Below are positions 48,710 through 58,308 of a stretch of DNA of 64,000 nt, one piece after another. The notes beneath the pieces are model-generated. The model did not search any database and was not told where the DNA came from. It was given only the letters and a program-made list of their open reading frames with translations. The first letter of the stretch is position 1. Every line of letters begins with the position of its first letter. Position numbers and translations under genes: made by a program. The stretch is from Fervidibacter canadensis (GTDB lineage Bacteria > Armatimonadota > Fervidibacteria > Fervidibacterales > Fervidibacteraceae): the NCBI GenBank assembly GCA_041446545.1, contig JBGOEJ010000012.1, positions 46,342 to 110,341 on the forward strand, given 5' to 3'.

Positions 48710-51700
48710 ATGCGGTTGAAGCGGTTGAGTTTGTTTGGCTTCAAAAGTTTCGCCCACCGCACCGAATTGGTCTTTGCTGATGGCGTCACCGCCATCGTCG
48801 GTCCTAACGGGTCGGGCAAATCCAACTTACTGGACGCTATCTTGTGGGTGTTGGGAGAACGAAGCACCAAGAGTTTGCGGTCTCCGAAAGCCGCCGACCT
48901 GCTTTTTGCGGGCAACGCAAAAATCAAGCCCGCCAGTTTGGCGGAAGTCGCCTTGACGCTGGAACTGGATGGAAGGGAGGACTTAAAAGGCGCCTCCCTA
49001 TCCCGACCTGACCAAGACCATGAATGGCTTCAAGCCCTTTCGGAATTCGTGATCAGCCGCCGATTGAAACGAACAGGCGAAAGCCAATTCGCCATCAACC
49101 GCATCCCTTGCCGCCTCAAGGATGTGCAAGATTTGCTCCTTCAGTTGGGCATTTCTCCCGACAGTTACGCTTTCATCACGCAAGCGGAAATTGACCGCCT
49201 CGTCTTCCTCTCACCGCAGGAACGGCGGGAACTGGTAGAGCAAGTCGCTGGCGTCCACCGCTTTCGGCTCCGTCGGGAAGATGCTTTGGACAAATTGGGG
49301 CGAACGGAACGCAACTTGATTCGGTTGCGGGACCTGATGGCAGAACTGCAGCGGCAACGAGAAGCCCTGTCCGCTGAAGTGGAGAAAGCCCGCAAGTATC
49401 AACATCTTCAGCAGCGCCAACGCCAATTGCAAATCGCCTTGTTGGGCTGGGAGCACCAACTGCGGCTACGCCGCCTCCAGCGCTTGCAAGAGGAATTGAG
49501 CACCCTCCAAGAACGCCTCAACGGACTCAGCCACCAACGCGATGCCCTTTCGGCGCAACGACAAGAAACCGATGAAACCCTCCAAAAAATGGATGAGGAT
49601 TTGCAAACCTTGCAGCAACAAGCCACCCAAGCCTTAGAAGCGGCGAAAGCGTTAGAAAATGAACTGGCGCTTTGCCGAGAACGCCAAACCCACCTTGCCC
49701 AACGCCGCCAACACGCTCAGCAACAACTTGCTACCCTCACCCAGCGACGACATCAGTTAACCGCAGAACTAACAGAACTCCAACGACAACGGGACGCCCT
49801 TTGGCAGCAACGGGAGCAATTCGCTGAGCAAGAAGCGGAACTGCAAGCCAAGTTGCAACAAGCAGCCCAAAGGGTTGCGGAACTGGAAGAGCAGTTGCAT
49901 GCTGCCCATGACGAGTTCTTTGACGCCGAACGAACCGTCGCCGAAATTAAATCTCAGCTGTCTGCCATAGAGCCCCTCCGACAAACCCTTCAAGCACGCC
50001 ATGCCCAATTGCAAAAAGAGTTGGCGACGGCGTCCGAACGCTTGAGGGAATTGCAACATCAAAGCGACCAACTGGCTTCTCAACTTTCGTCCCTCCACCC
50101 CGAAGAATGGCAACGCCTTCACACTTCCGCCCTTGCCCGCTTAGAACAGTTCCTTGCCCACCGCGATCAATTGACCGCCCAGCAAAATGCCCTACGAGAG
50201 CGACTGGCGGCAGCGAAAGCGCGGTTAGCGGCGTTGGAAGAGATGGAGATGTCCCTTGCGGGTGTCCCGCAAGGCGCAAAAGCCGTGCTGATGGCAGTGC
50301 GAGAAGGCAAACTCGCAGGTGAATTTCACCTCCTTGCCCACTTGTTGCGGGTGCCTGAGGGTTTGGAAATCGCCTATGAGGCAGCCTTGGGCGCCGCTGC
50401 CAATTATCTCGTCGCTTCCACTTTCGCCGAAGTGCAAGCCGCCATTGAGTTCCTCAAGCGCCAAAACGCCGGGCGCGCCACTTTCCTCGCCCTGGATTTT
50501 TTGGCGGAATTGGGACAGGCAGAGAAAAGCGAAGTCTCCCTCGCCAACGCCGAAGGCGTGATCGGATGGGCAAGCGAATTGGTGCAAGTGACCGACAAAC
50601 GCTTCCTTCCTGCTGTCCGCCATGTCTTGCGCCACACCTTGCTCGTGGACGACCTAACTGTGGCGCGCCGTTTCGCCCTGCAATATCGTCATCTCCGCTT
50701 CGTCACCCGCTCTGGTGAAGTCATCGCACCTTCAGGCACCATCTCTGGCGGCGCCGCCCTTCAAGGCGCCGCCAACCTCTTTTGGCGCCAGCGGGAGCGA
50801 GAAGAGTTAAGCCACCGCATCCGTCAATTGGAAGCCCAAAACCATGCCGTCACTTTGAAGTTGCAAACCATTGAGCAAGAAATTGCCGCCCTGCAGCAGC
50901 AAATCGCCCACTACCAGCGACAAAGGCACGAAATCCAGCAACGCGCCCAAGCGTTAACGACCGAACGGGAACGGTTGGAGGCAGAAAGAAAGCGTTGGCT
51001 TCAGGAAGTGGAACGGCTGAGCGCCGAGGAAAAAAGGCTCGTGAAAGAGCAAGAGCAATTGCACCACGAAGCCGAGGAACTTCAGCAACGGTTAGAGCAA
51101 GCATTGGCGAACCGCAACGCCGTGCAAGAACGGCTTCGCCACCTCCAATCTGCCCTCGCAGAAGCCCAGCGCCATCGGGAAGCGTTAATGCAAGCATGGC
51201 AGCAAACTCAAATGACCGCCGCCCAATGGCAGGCTCAATGGGAAAACCTGCAACAGCGGGTGGACACCTTAACAGAGGTTCTCGCGGAGGCGGAGCGACA
51301 AAAGGAGGCTTTGGAGACAGAACTTGTCCGCCTTGCCGAGGAAGAACGGGAATTAGAAGGGCGCATCCCAAAGTTGGAGCAGGCGTTGACAATTTATCAC
51401 CGACGCCGTGCCGAAGCCGAAAATGCCCTCGCTCAGTGGCACGAGCGCCGTCAAGCCTTACTGCAGCGGCGAGAGGAACTGGAACGGCAACTTTCGGCGT
51501 TGATGGCGCAGCATCAGCAAGCCGCCGAAGAGTTGCATCGTTGCGAGGTTCGGTTAGCGGAAGCCGAAACGGAACGAATGGCTTTGGAGCGACGGTTAAT
51601 GGAAGAATTCGGCGTCACCCCTGACTTCGCTCACGCCGCTGCAAACGACTTAGGGCAAAAGCAAGCCGCCTTGGACGAGTTGGAGCGGGTTCGTCAAGAG

Positions 51701-52348
51701 ATGGCAGCGATGGGCGAGGTGCGGTTGGGCGTGTTGGACGAATTTGAGCGACTCAACGAACGGATCAACTTCCTGTCGGAGCAAATCGCCGATTTGGAAA
51801 CGGCACGGGCTTCTCTCCTCCAACAAATGACGGCTTTGGAAGAGCAATTCAAGGCACGCTTTAAGGAAGTGCTGGAGGAAGTCAGCCAAGCCTTCAATGA
51901 GATGGTGCAGCGCTTCTGGCAAGGCGGGGAAGGTCGGCTGGTGCTGACAGAAGGGGAAACGCTGGCGGAAAGTGGCGTGGAAGTGAAAGTGAAACGACCT
52001 TTCAAAGCGGAACAAGATTTGCTTTCCTTGTCGGGGGGCGAGAAAGCCATCGTCGGGCTGTGTTTGCTCTTCGCCTTCCTGAAAATCAACCCGACACCTT
52101 TCGTCCTGCTGGACGAAGTAGATGCACCGTTGGACGATGCCAACACGGAACGCTTCGTGCAACTTTTGCGGGAATTTTCCGACCGCATTCAATTCATCGT
52201 CATCACCCACAACCCTGTCACCGTTCAGGCTGCTGACCACCTTTACGGTGTGACGATGGAAGAGGAAGGGATTTCCAAAGTCCTCTCCCTCTCCCTCAAA
52301 GAGGCACTAACATGGACAGAAGCCAATGCTCTCTCTACTGTGTCCTAA
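48710..52348 (+). CDS. smc: Chromosome segregation/condensation ATPase SMC
   Basis: About 1212 residues, normal for bacterial SMC. N-terminal Walker A GPNGSGKSNLLDAI (about residues 32-45), long coiled coil (about 170-500), hinge with conserved glycines (GKLAGEFHLLAHLLRVPEGLE ... LGAAANYLVAS, about 510-660), a second coiled coil, then the signature LSLSGGEKAIVGLCLLFAFL and Walker B FVLLDEVDAPLDDAN (about 1106-1145). Start ATG 48710 has AGGAAGGG 7 bases upstream; ATG 48704 is the alternative. ScpA/ScpB are not in the window. Confidence 0.95.
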   Translation: MRLKRLSLFGFKSFAHRTELVFADGVTAIVGPNGSGKSNLLDAILWVLGERSTKSLRSPKAADLLFAGNAKIKPASLAEVALTLELDGREDLKGASLSRPDQDHEWLQALSEFVISRRLKRTGESQFAINRIPCRLKDVQDLLLQLGISPDSYAFITQAEIDRLVFLSPQERRELVEQVAGVHRFRLRREDALDKLGRTERNLIRLRDLMAELQRQREALSAEVEKARKYQHLQQRQRQLQIALLGWEHQLRLRRLQRLQEELSTLQERLNGLSHQRDALSAQRQETDETLQKMDEDLQTLQQQATQALEAAKALENELALCRERQTHLAQRRQHAQQQLATLTQRRHQLTAELTELQRQRDALWQQREQFAEQEAELQAKLQQAAQRVAELEEQLHAAHDEFFDAERTVAEIKSQLSAIEPLRQTLQARHAQLQKELATASERLRELQHQSDQLASQLSSLHPEEWQRLHTSALARLEQFLAHRDQLTAQQNALRERLAAAKARLAALEEMEMSLAGVPQGAKAVLMAVREGKLAGEFHLLAHLLRVPEGLEIAYEAALGAAANYLVASTFAEVQAAIEFLKRQNAGRATFLALDFLAELGQAEKSEVSLANAEGVIGWASELVQVTDKRFLPAVRHVLRHTLLVDDLTVARRFALQYRHLRFVTRSGEVIAPSGTISGGAALQGAANLFWRQREREELSHRIRQLEAQNHAVTLKLQTIEQEIAALQQQIAHYQRQRHEIQQRAQALTTERERLEAERKRWLQEVERLSAEEKRLVKEQEQLHHEAEELQQRLEQALANRNAVQERLRHLQSALAEAQRHREALMQAWQQTQMTAAQWQAQWENLQQRVDTLTEVLAEAERQKEALETELVRLAEEERELEGRIPKLEQALTIYHRRRAEAENALAQWHERRQALLQRREELERQLSALMAQHQQAAEELHRCEVRLAEAETERMALERRLMEEFGVTPDFAHAAANDLGQKQAALDELERVRQEMAAMGEVRLGVLDEFERLNERINFLSEQIADLETARASLLQQMTALEEQFKARFKEVLEEVSQAFNEMVQRFWQGGEGRLVLTEGETLAESGVEVKVKRPFKAEQDLLSLSGGEKAIVGLCLLFAFLKINPTPFVLLDEVDAPLDDANTERFVQLLREFSDRIQFIVITHNPVTVQAADHLYGVTMEEEGISKVLSLSLKEALTWTEANALSTVS

Positions 52349-52364
52349 CAGGCGATGCGGCAGT

Positions 52365-52892
52365 TTAGCGGGCAAAAGCCCGTCGGAAATTGTCGTGGTA
52401 GCGACGGATGATGTCCTTAGCGGCTGCGGCGTCATGCCAACCTCTGGTGATGACTGTTTTGCCCTCCAGTTCCTTATAGATGCGGAAGAAGTGCTCAATT
52501 TCCCGCAGCATATGGGGCAGGATGTCTCGGTAATCTTGGATGGTGTCATAGCGTGGGTTATTGACGGGCACCGCCAAAACTTTCTCATCCCGTTCGCCTT
52601 CATCCAACATGTCCAGCAAGCCGATCGGGCGGGCAACCAACACGCACCCAGGGAAACTGGGCTCGTCCACCAAAACAAGGACATCCAAAGGGTCACCGTC
52701 CTCGGCTAAAGTGCTGGGGATGAACCCGTAATCGCCAGGATAGTGGACGGGCGAATACAAGGTGCGATTGAGTTTGAAGATGTTGAGGCGCTTGTCGTAT
52801 TCGTATTTGTTCTGGCTGCCTTTGGGCACTTCCACGACGACATGGAATTGTTCGGGCATCTGGTCGCCGATGGGTAACGCCCAATAGTCCAT
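52365..52892 (-). CDS. ppa: Inorganic pyrophosphatase, family I
   Basis: 175 residues hexameric-type soluble PPase that hydrolyses pyrophosphate with Mg2+. Family signature DGDPLDV (about residues 65-71), preceded by YPGDYGFIPSTLAE, and basic active-site residues in VPKGSQNKYEYDK. Also ILPHMLREIEHFFRIYKELEGK near the C-terminus. AAAGGAG lies 12 bases before the ATG. Convergent with smc, 16 bases apart. Confidence 0.96.
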   Translation of the reverse strand: MDYWALPIGDQMPEQFHVVVEVPKGSQNKYEYDKRLNIFKLNRTLYSPVHYPGDYGFIPSTLAEDGDPLDVLVLVDEPSFPGCVLVARPIGLLDMLDEGERDEKVLAVPVNNPRYDTIQDYRDILPHMLREIEHFFRIYKELEGKTVITRGWHDAAAAKDIIRRYHDNFRRAFAR

Positions 52893-52911
52893 CTTTCTGG
52901 GTCACTCCTTT

Positions 52912-54087
52912 TTATCGGGCGACTTGGCGCAATCGTTCCAATGCTTCCGGCGTTGCTAAGGCAATCACCGTATCTTGCGCCGAAAACACGGTGTCGCCTG
53001 TGACGACCTGTGCTTGGTTGCCACGAACGACGGCTGCCAGAAGGCAATCCGGCGGCAGCGCAAGGTCACGGACGGCTTTGCCGACCAAAGGGGAATTGGG
53101 CGTCAATTCTATCTCCACGATTTCCAGCCCTCCCTTCCGCAATAACGCCAACGGTAAAAATTCACCGACGGCGACTTCCTGCTCAATGAGTTGGAAGAGC
53201 AAGGTGGTGGCGCTGATGGTCTCGTCAATGCCCAACTTGCGGAAGATGTCTTCGTTGCGGGGGTTGTTGACGCGGGCGATGGTTCGTGGGACACCGAACC
53301 AACGCTTAGCGACCTGACAGATGATCAAGTTGTCCTCATCGTCACCCGTAACGGCGACGACCAAATCCGCCCGTTCCATTCCCATCCGCACCATCGTCCG
53401 AATTTCGCAAGCGTCTCCGTAAAAGACGGAATCGCCCAGTTCCTCCCGAAGCAAGTGATAACGCTGCGGTCGCTTCTCAACGAGCAAAACTTCGTAGCCT
53501 TCTTGCAGCAATGCCCTCGTCAATTGATAGCCGACCTTTCCACCACCGGCGACGATGATGTAACTGGGTCGCTTTCCTTCGCTGCTTGACCGATGGGCAG
53601 CGACTTGTTCAGGGCTTGGCAATTCGGCGGCGTAGATGCGGCACATCTGTCGTGTCAGTTCCAGATACTCGTTGATGCTGCGGAAGGGTCGCTCAAAAAG
53701 GCGGTCAAACAACAGCCCTGCCGCCAACACAGTGGCGCTGACGGTCTCTATGCCCAATTCGCGATAGACTTGCGCTCGTAACGGGTCGTAAACGCGCGCC
53801 AAAACTTTCGGGACGCCAAAAATCGTCTTGGCAATTTGCGACGCCATGATGTTGCTGTTGTCGCCGTTGGTCACCGCCAGAAAAGCGTCCGCACCTTCAA
53901 TGCCCGCTTCTTTCAGCACTTCCACGTCAATGCCCAAACCCGTCACCGTTTGACCCCGAAAATGTTCGCCCAGCCTTCGGAAGGCATCGGGGTCTTTGTC
54001 AATGACACTGACTTGATGCCCTTCGGCATCCAGCATCAAAGCCAAGGTGGAACCCACACGCCCACAACCCAAGATGACGACCTTCAT
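52912..54087 (-). CDS. TrkA-like potassium channel/transport regulator, tandem RCK domains
   Basis: 391 residues. RCK-N domain 1 with the nucleotide motif VVILGCGRVGSTLALML, a second with YIIVAGGGKVGYQLTRALLQEGYEVLLVEKRPQR (near residue 175-205), and one C-terminal RCK-C/TrkA-C domain (EIELTPNSPLVGKAVRDLALPPD, about 325-391). Such proteins bind NAD(H) or ATP on the cytoplasmic side of Trk/Ktr channels. No TrkH/KtrB is in the window. Next to a Usp gene and near a kdp operon, so a potassium/osmotic theme is plausible. Confidence 0.9.
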   Translation of the reverse strand: MKVVILGCGRVGSTLALMLDAEGHQVSVIDKDPDAFRRLGEHFRGQTVTGLGIDVEVLKEAGIEGADAFLAVTNGDNSNIMASQIAKTIFGVPKVLARVYDPLRAQVYRELGIETVSATVLAAGLLFDRLFERPFRSINEYLELTRQMCRIYAAELPSPEQVAAHRSSSEGKRPSYIIVAGGGKVGYQLTRALLQEGYEVLLVEKRPQRYHLLREELGDSVFYGDACEIRTMVRMGMERADLVVAVTGDDEDNLIICQVAKRWFGVPRTIARVNNPRNEDIFRKLGIDETISATTLLFQLIEQEVAVGEFLPLALLRKGGLEIVEIELTPNSPLVGKAVRDLALPPDCLLAAVVRGNQAQVVTGDTVFSAQDTVIALATPEALERLRQVAR

Positions 54088-54179
54088 GGCTCATCACTCC
54101 ATGCCGTGACATTGTTGCTTTTGCCCGCTTGTGTCCATTTTTGTCCGTTCAAACCCTTCTTCGTGTCCCATGTTTTTGC

Positions 54180-54746
54180 TCATGCTGGGACGCCATCAAT
54201 GATGACTTCGCAAGGTGGGCGTCTCAGCAACGATTCGGCGGTGCGGGTGAAGATGCTTGGGACACGGTTTTCAGCGAATTGGACGCCCAGCACGACTAAA
54301 TCCGCCTGATAGTTTCGGGCGGTGCGGCGGATGCCCTCGTCGGCTTCCCTTGCCCGAACGATTTCCGTGACCGCCTTCAAGCCATGCCGCTCCACGATGC
54401 GTTGGGCATGTTCTAACGCTTTTTGGGCTCGCTCGTTGACTTCGGGCGGCAAGGACGCATCCAAGGTCAGCAGGCGGGGCACTTCCACGATGTAAGCCAG
54501 CACCAAAGTGGCGTTTTGTTGCCGTCCCAACCGACACGCCAACTCAACGGCTCGTTCGCTGTAAAACAAGTCAAGGATAGGCACGACGATCACCCGCGCC
54601 GCTTCCACCGAGTAGACGGCACGGGCAACTTCCTGCGGCAGCGGTCGGGGCAACCGCAGCATCCAAAACAGCGTCGCCCCTAAGGTCACCAGAAACCCGA
54701 TAGCAATCAAAACGCCCAACGGGTGCGGTCCTGCCGTCCCTTCCAT
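54180..54746 (-). CDS. Membrane-anchored universal stress protein domain
   Basis: 188 residues: an N-terminal membrane segment (PLGVLIAIGFLVTLGATLFWML) followed by a UspA-like alpha/beta domain (ARVIVVPILDLFYSERAVELACRLG ... ADLVVLGVQFAENRVPSIFTRTAESLLRRPPCEVIIDG). The usual GxxG...GS(V/T) ATP loop is seen as LGVQFAENR...RTAESLL, a weak match, so nucleotide binding is uncertain. Preceded by a small membrane protein gene with 6 bases between. Confidence 0.85.
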   Translation of the reverse strand: MEGTAGPHPLGVLIAIGFLVTLGATLFWMLRLPRPLPQEVARAVYSVEAARVIVVPILDLFYSERAVELACRLGRQQNATLVLAYIVEVPRLLTLDASLPPEVNERAQKALEHAQRIVERHGLKAVTEIVRAREADEGIRRTARNYQADLVVLGVQFAENRVPSIFTRTAESLLRRPPCEVIIDGVPA

Positions 54747-54752
54747 GCTCCG

Positions 54753-54938
54753 TCACCTCGTTTGCCAGTAGCGCCAACGGGCGATGCCCAAAGCAATGAC
54801 CAATGAGCCAATGACCAATGGCGTAATGATGGCATGCCAACCCAAAGAATGGGCGAGGGCGTGATGGACACCGCGCACCATCACGCTGATGCCGACGATG
54901 ACCAGCAACAGCGCCATCCCTTGTCGCCAATGGCGCAT
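54753..54938 (-). CDS. Small membrane protein
   Basis: 61 residues with two hydrophobic segments (GMALLLVIVGISVMVRG and HAIITPLVIGSLVIALGIA) joined by a histidine-rich turn. AAGGAAGGTG precedes the ATG and the Usp gene starts 6 bases after its stop, which supports a real gene. No family recognised. Confidence 0.55.
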   Translation of the reverse strand: MRHWRQGMALLLVIVGISVMVRGVHHALAHSLGWHAIITPLVIGSLVIALGIARWRYWQTR

Positions 54939-54962
54939 CGTTTATCACCTTCCTTGCCCAGT

Positions 54963-55436
54963 TTACCGAAACCCCTCCCAAAGGGCTCCTCGCAGCCGTT
55001 CCAAAAAGTTGCGGGGCGTCAGCACCCGAACCCGCTTCACCCCAAAGAAATGGCGGGTGTTGTAGGTCAGCAAGACGAGACAGTTTGCCCCCTTGCAGGC
55101 AGCCAAGATCAACGCATCGGCAGGGTCGGAGACTTCCGAGAGGGCGGCTTGAACCTGATCAGGTGAGGGCGTAGGGACGACTTGAAAATGTTGACGAACC
55201 ATTTGTCGCAAGCGCCGAATGAAGCGTCTCCCTTTTTCCTTGCCATAGACATTGCGCAAACTTCGGCGCGCTTCCACCAATGCATCTATGCTGGTCACGG
55301 AAATCAATAAGCCCAGCATTGCCAAGCGCAAAATGGTCAATGTGGCACTTCGCTCTTCTGGCAGTTTCGTGGGAGCCAACCGAAATAGGCTATCGGCGTC
55401 CCAAAAGACGCTCAGCACGCTTCCGTAACCGCTCAT
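54963..55436 (-). CDS. PIN-domain protein (VapC-like toxin candidate)
   Basis: 157 residues. PIN nuclease features: DADSLFRLA near the N-terminus, VTSIDALVEARRSL, SDPADALILAAC (central aspartates) and LTYNTRHFFGVKRVRVLTP (last acidic position replaced by asparagine here). ATG 55436 has GAGG about 7 bases upstream. It overlaps the upstream small gene by 47 bases, in a different frame, as in toxin-antitoxin pairs. Confidence 0.75.
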   Translation of the reverse strand: MSGYGSVLSVFWDADSLFRLAPTKLPEERSATLTILRLAMLGLLISVTSIDALVEARRSLRNVYGKEKGRRFIRRLRQMVRQHFQVVPTPSPDQVQAALSEVSDPADALILAACKGANCLVLLTYNTRHFFGVKRVRVLTPRNFLERLRGALWEGFR

Positions 55437-55608
55437 GGAGTTGCCTCAAGACCTCCTCTTCGTCAAAGGGCGTCTTGGAGGCAAGTTCTGCCATCTCTGC
55501 CAGTTCCCGTTCTATGCGCAACCATTCTTTTGCCAACCGCACCCCTTCGGGCTCGGGCTTCCGTCGCCGTTTCGTCGTCTGGTTTTTTGTCGCCTTTGAT
55601 TTCGGCAT
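55390..55608 (-). CDS. Small charged protein, possible antitoxin partner of the PIN protein
   Basis: 72 residues from ATG 55608: a basic N-terminus (PKSKATKNQTTKRRRKPEP) and a helical, charged remainder (LAKEWLRIERELAEMAELASK ... LRQLHERLRKRAERLL). No known DNA-binding fold recognised. The pairing with a PIN gene and the overlap suggest an antitoxin-like role; this is inference. Confidence 0.5.
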   Translation of the reverse strand: MPKSKATKNQTTKRRRKPEPEGVRLAKEWLRIERELAEMAELASKTPFDEEEVLRQLHERLRKRAERLLGRR

Positions 55609-55675
55609 CGTGATCACCCCAATAAATTGTGCAGCGTCGTAGTGGGGCGAACAGTTGCTCGCCTCGCGCCGCCGT

Positions 55676-55951
55676 TTATGCCTGATCGTGCCTTTTAGGC
55701 GCCCCCATAAACCTTGAATGGCTACGGCTACCAACCGCTTCAACGGCATCGTGGGCGAAGGCGAGACAGGCGAAGATGGCTTCCCGACTGAGGTGAGGAT
55801 ACTCGGCGAGGAGTTCGTCCACTGTCATCCCGCCTGCCAAGTAACTGAGGATAAGGCTGACAGGAATTCGCGTGCCTTTGATAACGGGCTTGCCTTACAT
55901 GATTTTCGGGTTTATCTCCACATACTCCTGCCAATGGACGACCTTCGTCAC
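55676..55951 (-). pseudogene. DUF433 family gene interrupted by TAA
   Basis: Reverse-strand reading from GTG 55951: a DUF433 start (VHWQEYVEINPKIM), then TAA at 55895-55897 where relatives continue, then in the same frame the rest of the domain (GKPVIKGTRIPVSLILSYLAGGM; LAEYPHLSREAIFACLAFA). DUF433 proteins often act as antitoxins next to PIN-like partners. UAA is not a recoded codon in known bacteria, so this copy is probably inactive. It fills most of the 377-base gap 55609-55985. Confidence 0.7.
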
Positions 55952-55985
55952 CTCGGTCGTGAAGGTTTTGCGACAGCAGCAACAT

Positions 55986-57521
55986 TCATTTTGCTTCAGT
56001 CCTTTGGCGCTTCCTTCGTTCCAGTTCAATGCGGAAGCGTTCGTAAAGTTCCCATTCGCCCGTGTCGGCTAAGATTGCCAGTTGCTCTTCGTCCCAATTT
56101 CTGGGCAGATTGCCGAAGATGGGTTTGCCCGTCCGATAGCGATACCAAGCGTAGTAGACGACCCAAGCGACAACCCAAAGGGGTCCGAGGATGCGGGCGA
56201 TTTCATGCGTCCAAAGGACGGCGACGACCATCAGGAAAGTTCCGACGACGGCTAAGATGCCCAGCACAGGAATTTCCGCTTCTCCGACCCGAAAGTTCAA
56301 CGGGACTTTGTAAGGGCGAGGCGTGTGAGGCTCTTTGATCCGCAATGCCACCAGTGCCATCGTGCTCAGAAAGTAAGCCAGCATCGCCCCGAAGGCATAC
56401 ATGTTTGCCATCGTTTCCAGCGCCTTCTTGCCGCTGAAGAAGGCGAAGGTGGCTTGGATGGCGGCGACGGCGGAGAAGAAGAGGATGCTGCGGACAGGGG
56501 TGCGGAACTTGGGATGGACATGGCTGAGCCAATCGCTGATGAGTCCCAATTCCGCCATGCTGTAAGCCAGCCGTGAGGAACCCATCACACCTGTGTTGGC
56601 GGAGATGAGCACGATGGTTGCCGCCAAAATGGCTGCCATCGGTCCTGCCAAAAAGCCGATGTAGGGCAGTTTGCTGGCAAGGTGAGCGACAGGATCACCT
56701 TCCCGCGCCGCAATCTCTTGCCAAGGAACAATGCCCAGCGAAACGGTCGGAAACGCCAACGCAAACATCAACACGACAATGATGAGCGCCAAAGATGTTC
56801 GCGGGATAACCGTCGCAGGGCGAACCGTCTCCTGTGCCGCTTGCGAGACGGACTCCAAGCCGACATACGAGATGACGGCGATGGTGACGGCGTAAATCAG
56901 TTGCTTGAGGGTCGGGAACTCATTGTGCCACTGGTGCAAAAACAGTTCGGGTCGCCAAGCGAAAGCGAAGCCGATGATGATGATGGATGCTTCCATTAGC
57001 ATGTCCAGCGCCCCCAAGACTTCGTTGAACAGGGACGACTCACGGATGCCTTTGATGTTCAAGATGGCAAGAAAGGCAATCAAGACAAGCGTTTCCGCCA
57101 ACCAAATGAGGTTGACATGCTGGAAGGGTCCGATGTTGACGGCGAACTCGCGGGCAGCGGGGAAGAAGAAGTTGATGTAGCCTGCCGACGCCATCGCAAA
57201 GAGGGCGACACAAACGGTGTAGTCCAGCATCAACGCTGCCCCTGCCACCAATCCCCAAAAGTCGCCTAAGCCTCGTAAGGTGAAATATTGACCGCCACCA
57301 GCGACAGGATAGGCGGCTGCCATCTCGGTGTAAGCCAAGCCGACGAAGATGTAAACGATGCCAGCGATGGCGAAAGCCAGCGGCGTCGCCCCCTGCGCCG
57401 CTGCCATGACCAACCCCAGCGCCACATAGACATCGGCGCCGACATCGGCATAGCCCCAACAAAATGAACCCCACACAGAAATTTCGCGTCGCAACCGCAC
57501 CTTCTCGGAGATGTGAGCCAT
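55986..57521 (-). CDS. APC family amino acid permease
   Basis: 511 residues, twelve or so membrane helices, of the amino acid-polyamine-organocation superfamily. TM1 region SFCWGYADVGADVYVALGLVM, conserved YIFVGLAYTEMAAAYPVAGG in TM2 and the helix-rich remainder fit. A C-terminal soluble helix (WELYERFRIELERRKRQRTEAK) is present. The transported amino acid cannot be told. It follows livF with 74 bases between and lies on the same strand. Confidence 0.9.
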   Translation of the reverse strand: MAHISEKVRLRREISVWGSFCWGYADVGADVYVALGLVMAAAQGATPLAFAIAGIVYIFVGLAYTEMAAAYPVAGGGQYFTLRGLGDFWGLVAGAALMLDYTVCVALFAMASAGYINFFFPAAREFAVNIGPFQHVNLIWLAETLVLIAFLAILNIKGIRESSLFNEVLGALDMLMEASIIIIGFAFAWRPELFLHQWHNEFPTLKQLIYAVTIAVISYVGLESVSQAAQETVRPATVIPRTSLALIIVVLMFALAFPTVSLGIVPWQEIAAREGDPVAHLASKLPYIGFLAGPMAAILAATIVLISANTGVMGSSRLAYSMAELGLISDWLSHVHPKFRTPVRSILFFSAVAAIQATFAFFSGKKALETMANMYAFGAMLAYFLSTMALVALRIKEPHTPRPYKVPLNFRVGEAEIPVLGILAVVGTFLMVVAVLWTHEIARILGPLWVVAWVVYYAWYRYRTGKPIFGNLPRNWDEEQLAILADTGEWELYERFRIELERRKRQRTEAK

Positions 57522-57595
57522 TCTCCATCACCCTCGTCCATCTCTTTGTCTGACCGAAGCCTTTTGACAGGGCTTGAAAGGGAGCGTTGCGTCGG

Positions 57596-58303
57596 TTATT
57601 CGCCCAAATAGGCTTTGCGGACGGCTTCGTTGGCGAGCAATTCTTTGGCTTTCCCTTGCAAGACGATACGCCCTGTCTCCAACACATAGCCTCGGTCGGC
57701 AACCCGCAGCGCCATATGGGCGTTTTGCTCCACGAGCAAAATCGTCACGCCTCGCTCTCGGATAGTGCGGATAACCCGAAAAATTTCCTGCACCAAGACG
57801 GGCGAAAGCCCCAAAGAAGGTTCGTCCATGAGCAAAAGTTTGGGCGCTGCTAACAGTGCCCGACCAATCGCCAGCATCTGCTGCTCTCCGCCGCTAAGGG
57901 TGCCTGCCAGTTGGTCTTTCCGCTCCGCCAGACGGGGAAAGATGCGGAAAACCCAATCCAAGTCCCGTCGGATGCCTTCTCGGTCTTTGCGCAAGTAAGC
58001 CCCCAGTTGCAGGTTTTCCATCACCGTCAGGTTTGGGAAGACGCGCCGACCTTCAGGGACTTGGGCGATGCCTAAAGCGACGCGCTCGTGGGGTGGCAAA
58101 TGGGTGATGTCCCGACCGTCAAAGAGGATGTGCCCCCGCGTCGGGCGGAGCAATCCTGAAATCGTCCAAAGGGTCGTCGTCTTGCCCGCCCCGTTGGCAC
58201 CGATGAGGGTGACGATTTCGCCCTTGTCCACTTCCAATGTGATGCCGTGCAGCGCTTGAATGACACCGTAAAAGACATCCACGCTTTCCACGCGCAACAA
58301 CAT
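57596..58303 (-). CDS. livF: ABC transporter ATP-binding protein, LivF type
   Basis: 235 residues from ATG 58303 (GAGGGTGAGG upstream). Branched-chain amino acid-type ATPase: Walker A GANGAGKTTTLWTISG, signature TLSGGEQQMLAIGRALL, Walker B LLLMDEPSLGLSP and LivF-typical VVYGVIQALHGITLEV/IFRVIRTIRERGVTILLVEQNAHMAL stretches. The other Liv components are not next to it; instead it follows kdpD with overlapping ends and precedes an APC permease. Confidence 0.9.
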   Translation of the reverse strand: MLLRVESVDVFYGVIQALHGITLEVDKGEIVTLIGANGAGKTTTLWTISGLLRPTRGHILFDGRDITHLPPHERVALGIAQVPEGRRVFPNLTVMENLQLGAYLRKDREGIRRDLDWVFRIFPRLAERKDQLAGTLSGGEQQMLAIGRALLAAPKLLLMDEPSLGLSPVLVQEIFRVIRTIRERGVTILLVEQNAHMALRVADRGYVLETGRIVLQGKAKELLANEAVRKAYLGE

Positions 58304-58308
58304 CTTCC

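Noticed and set aside
55895..55897. Stop in the DUF433 gene as a recoded codon
   Set aside because: It is TAA, not TGA, and no hairpin was seen after it; treated as a nonsense mutation.
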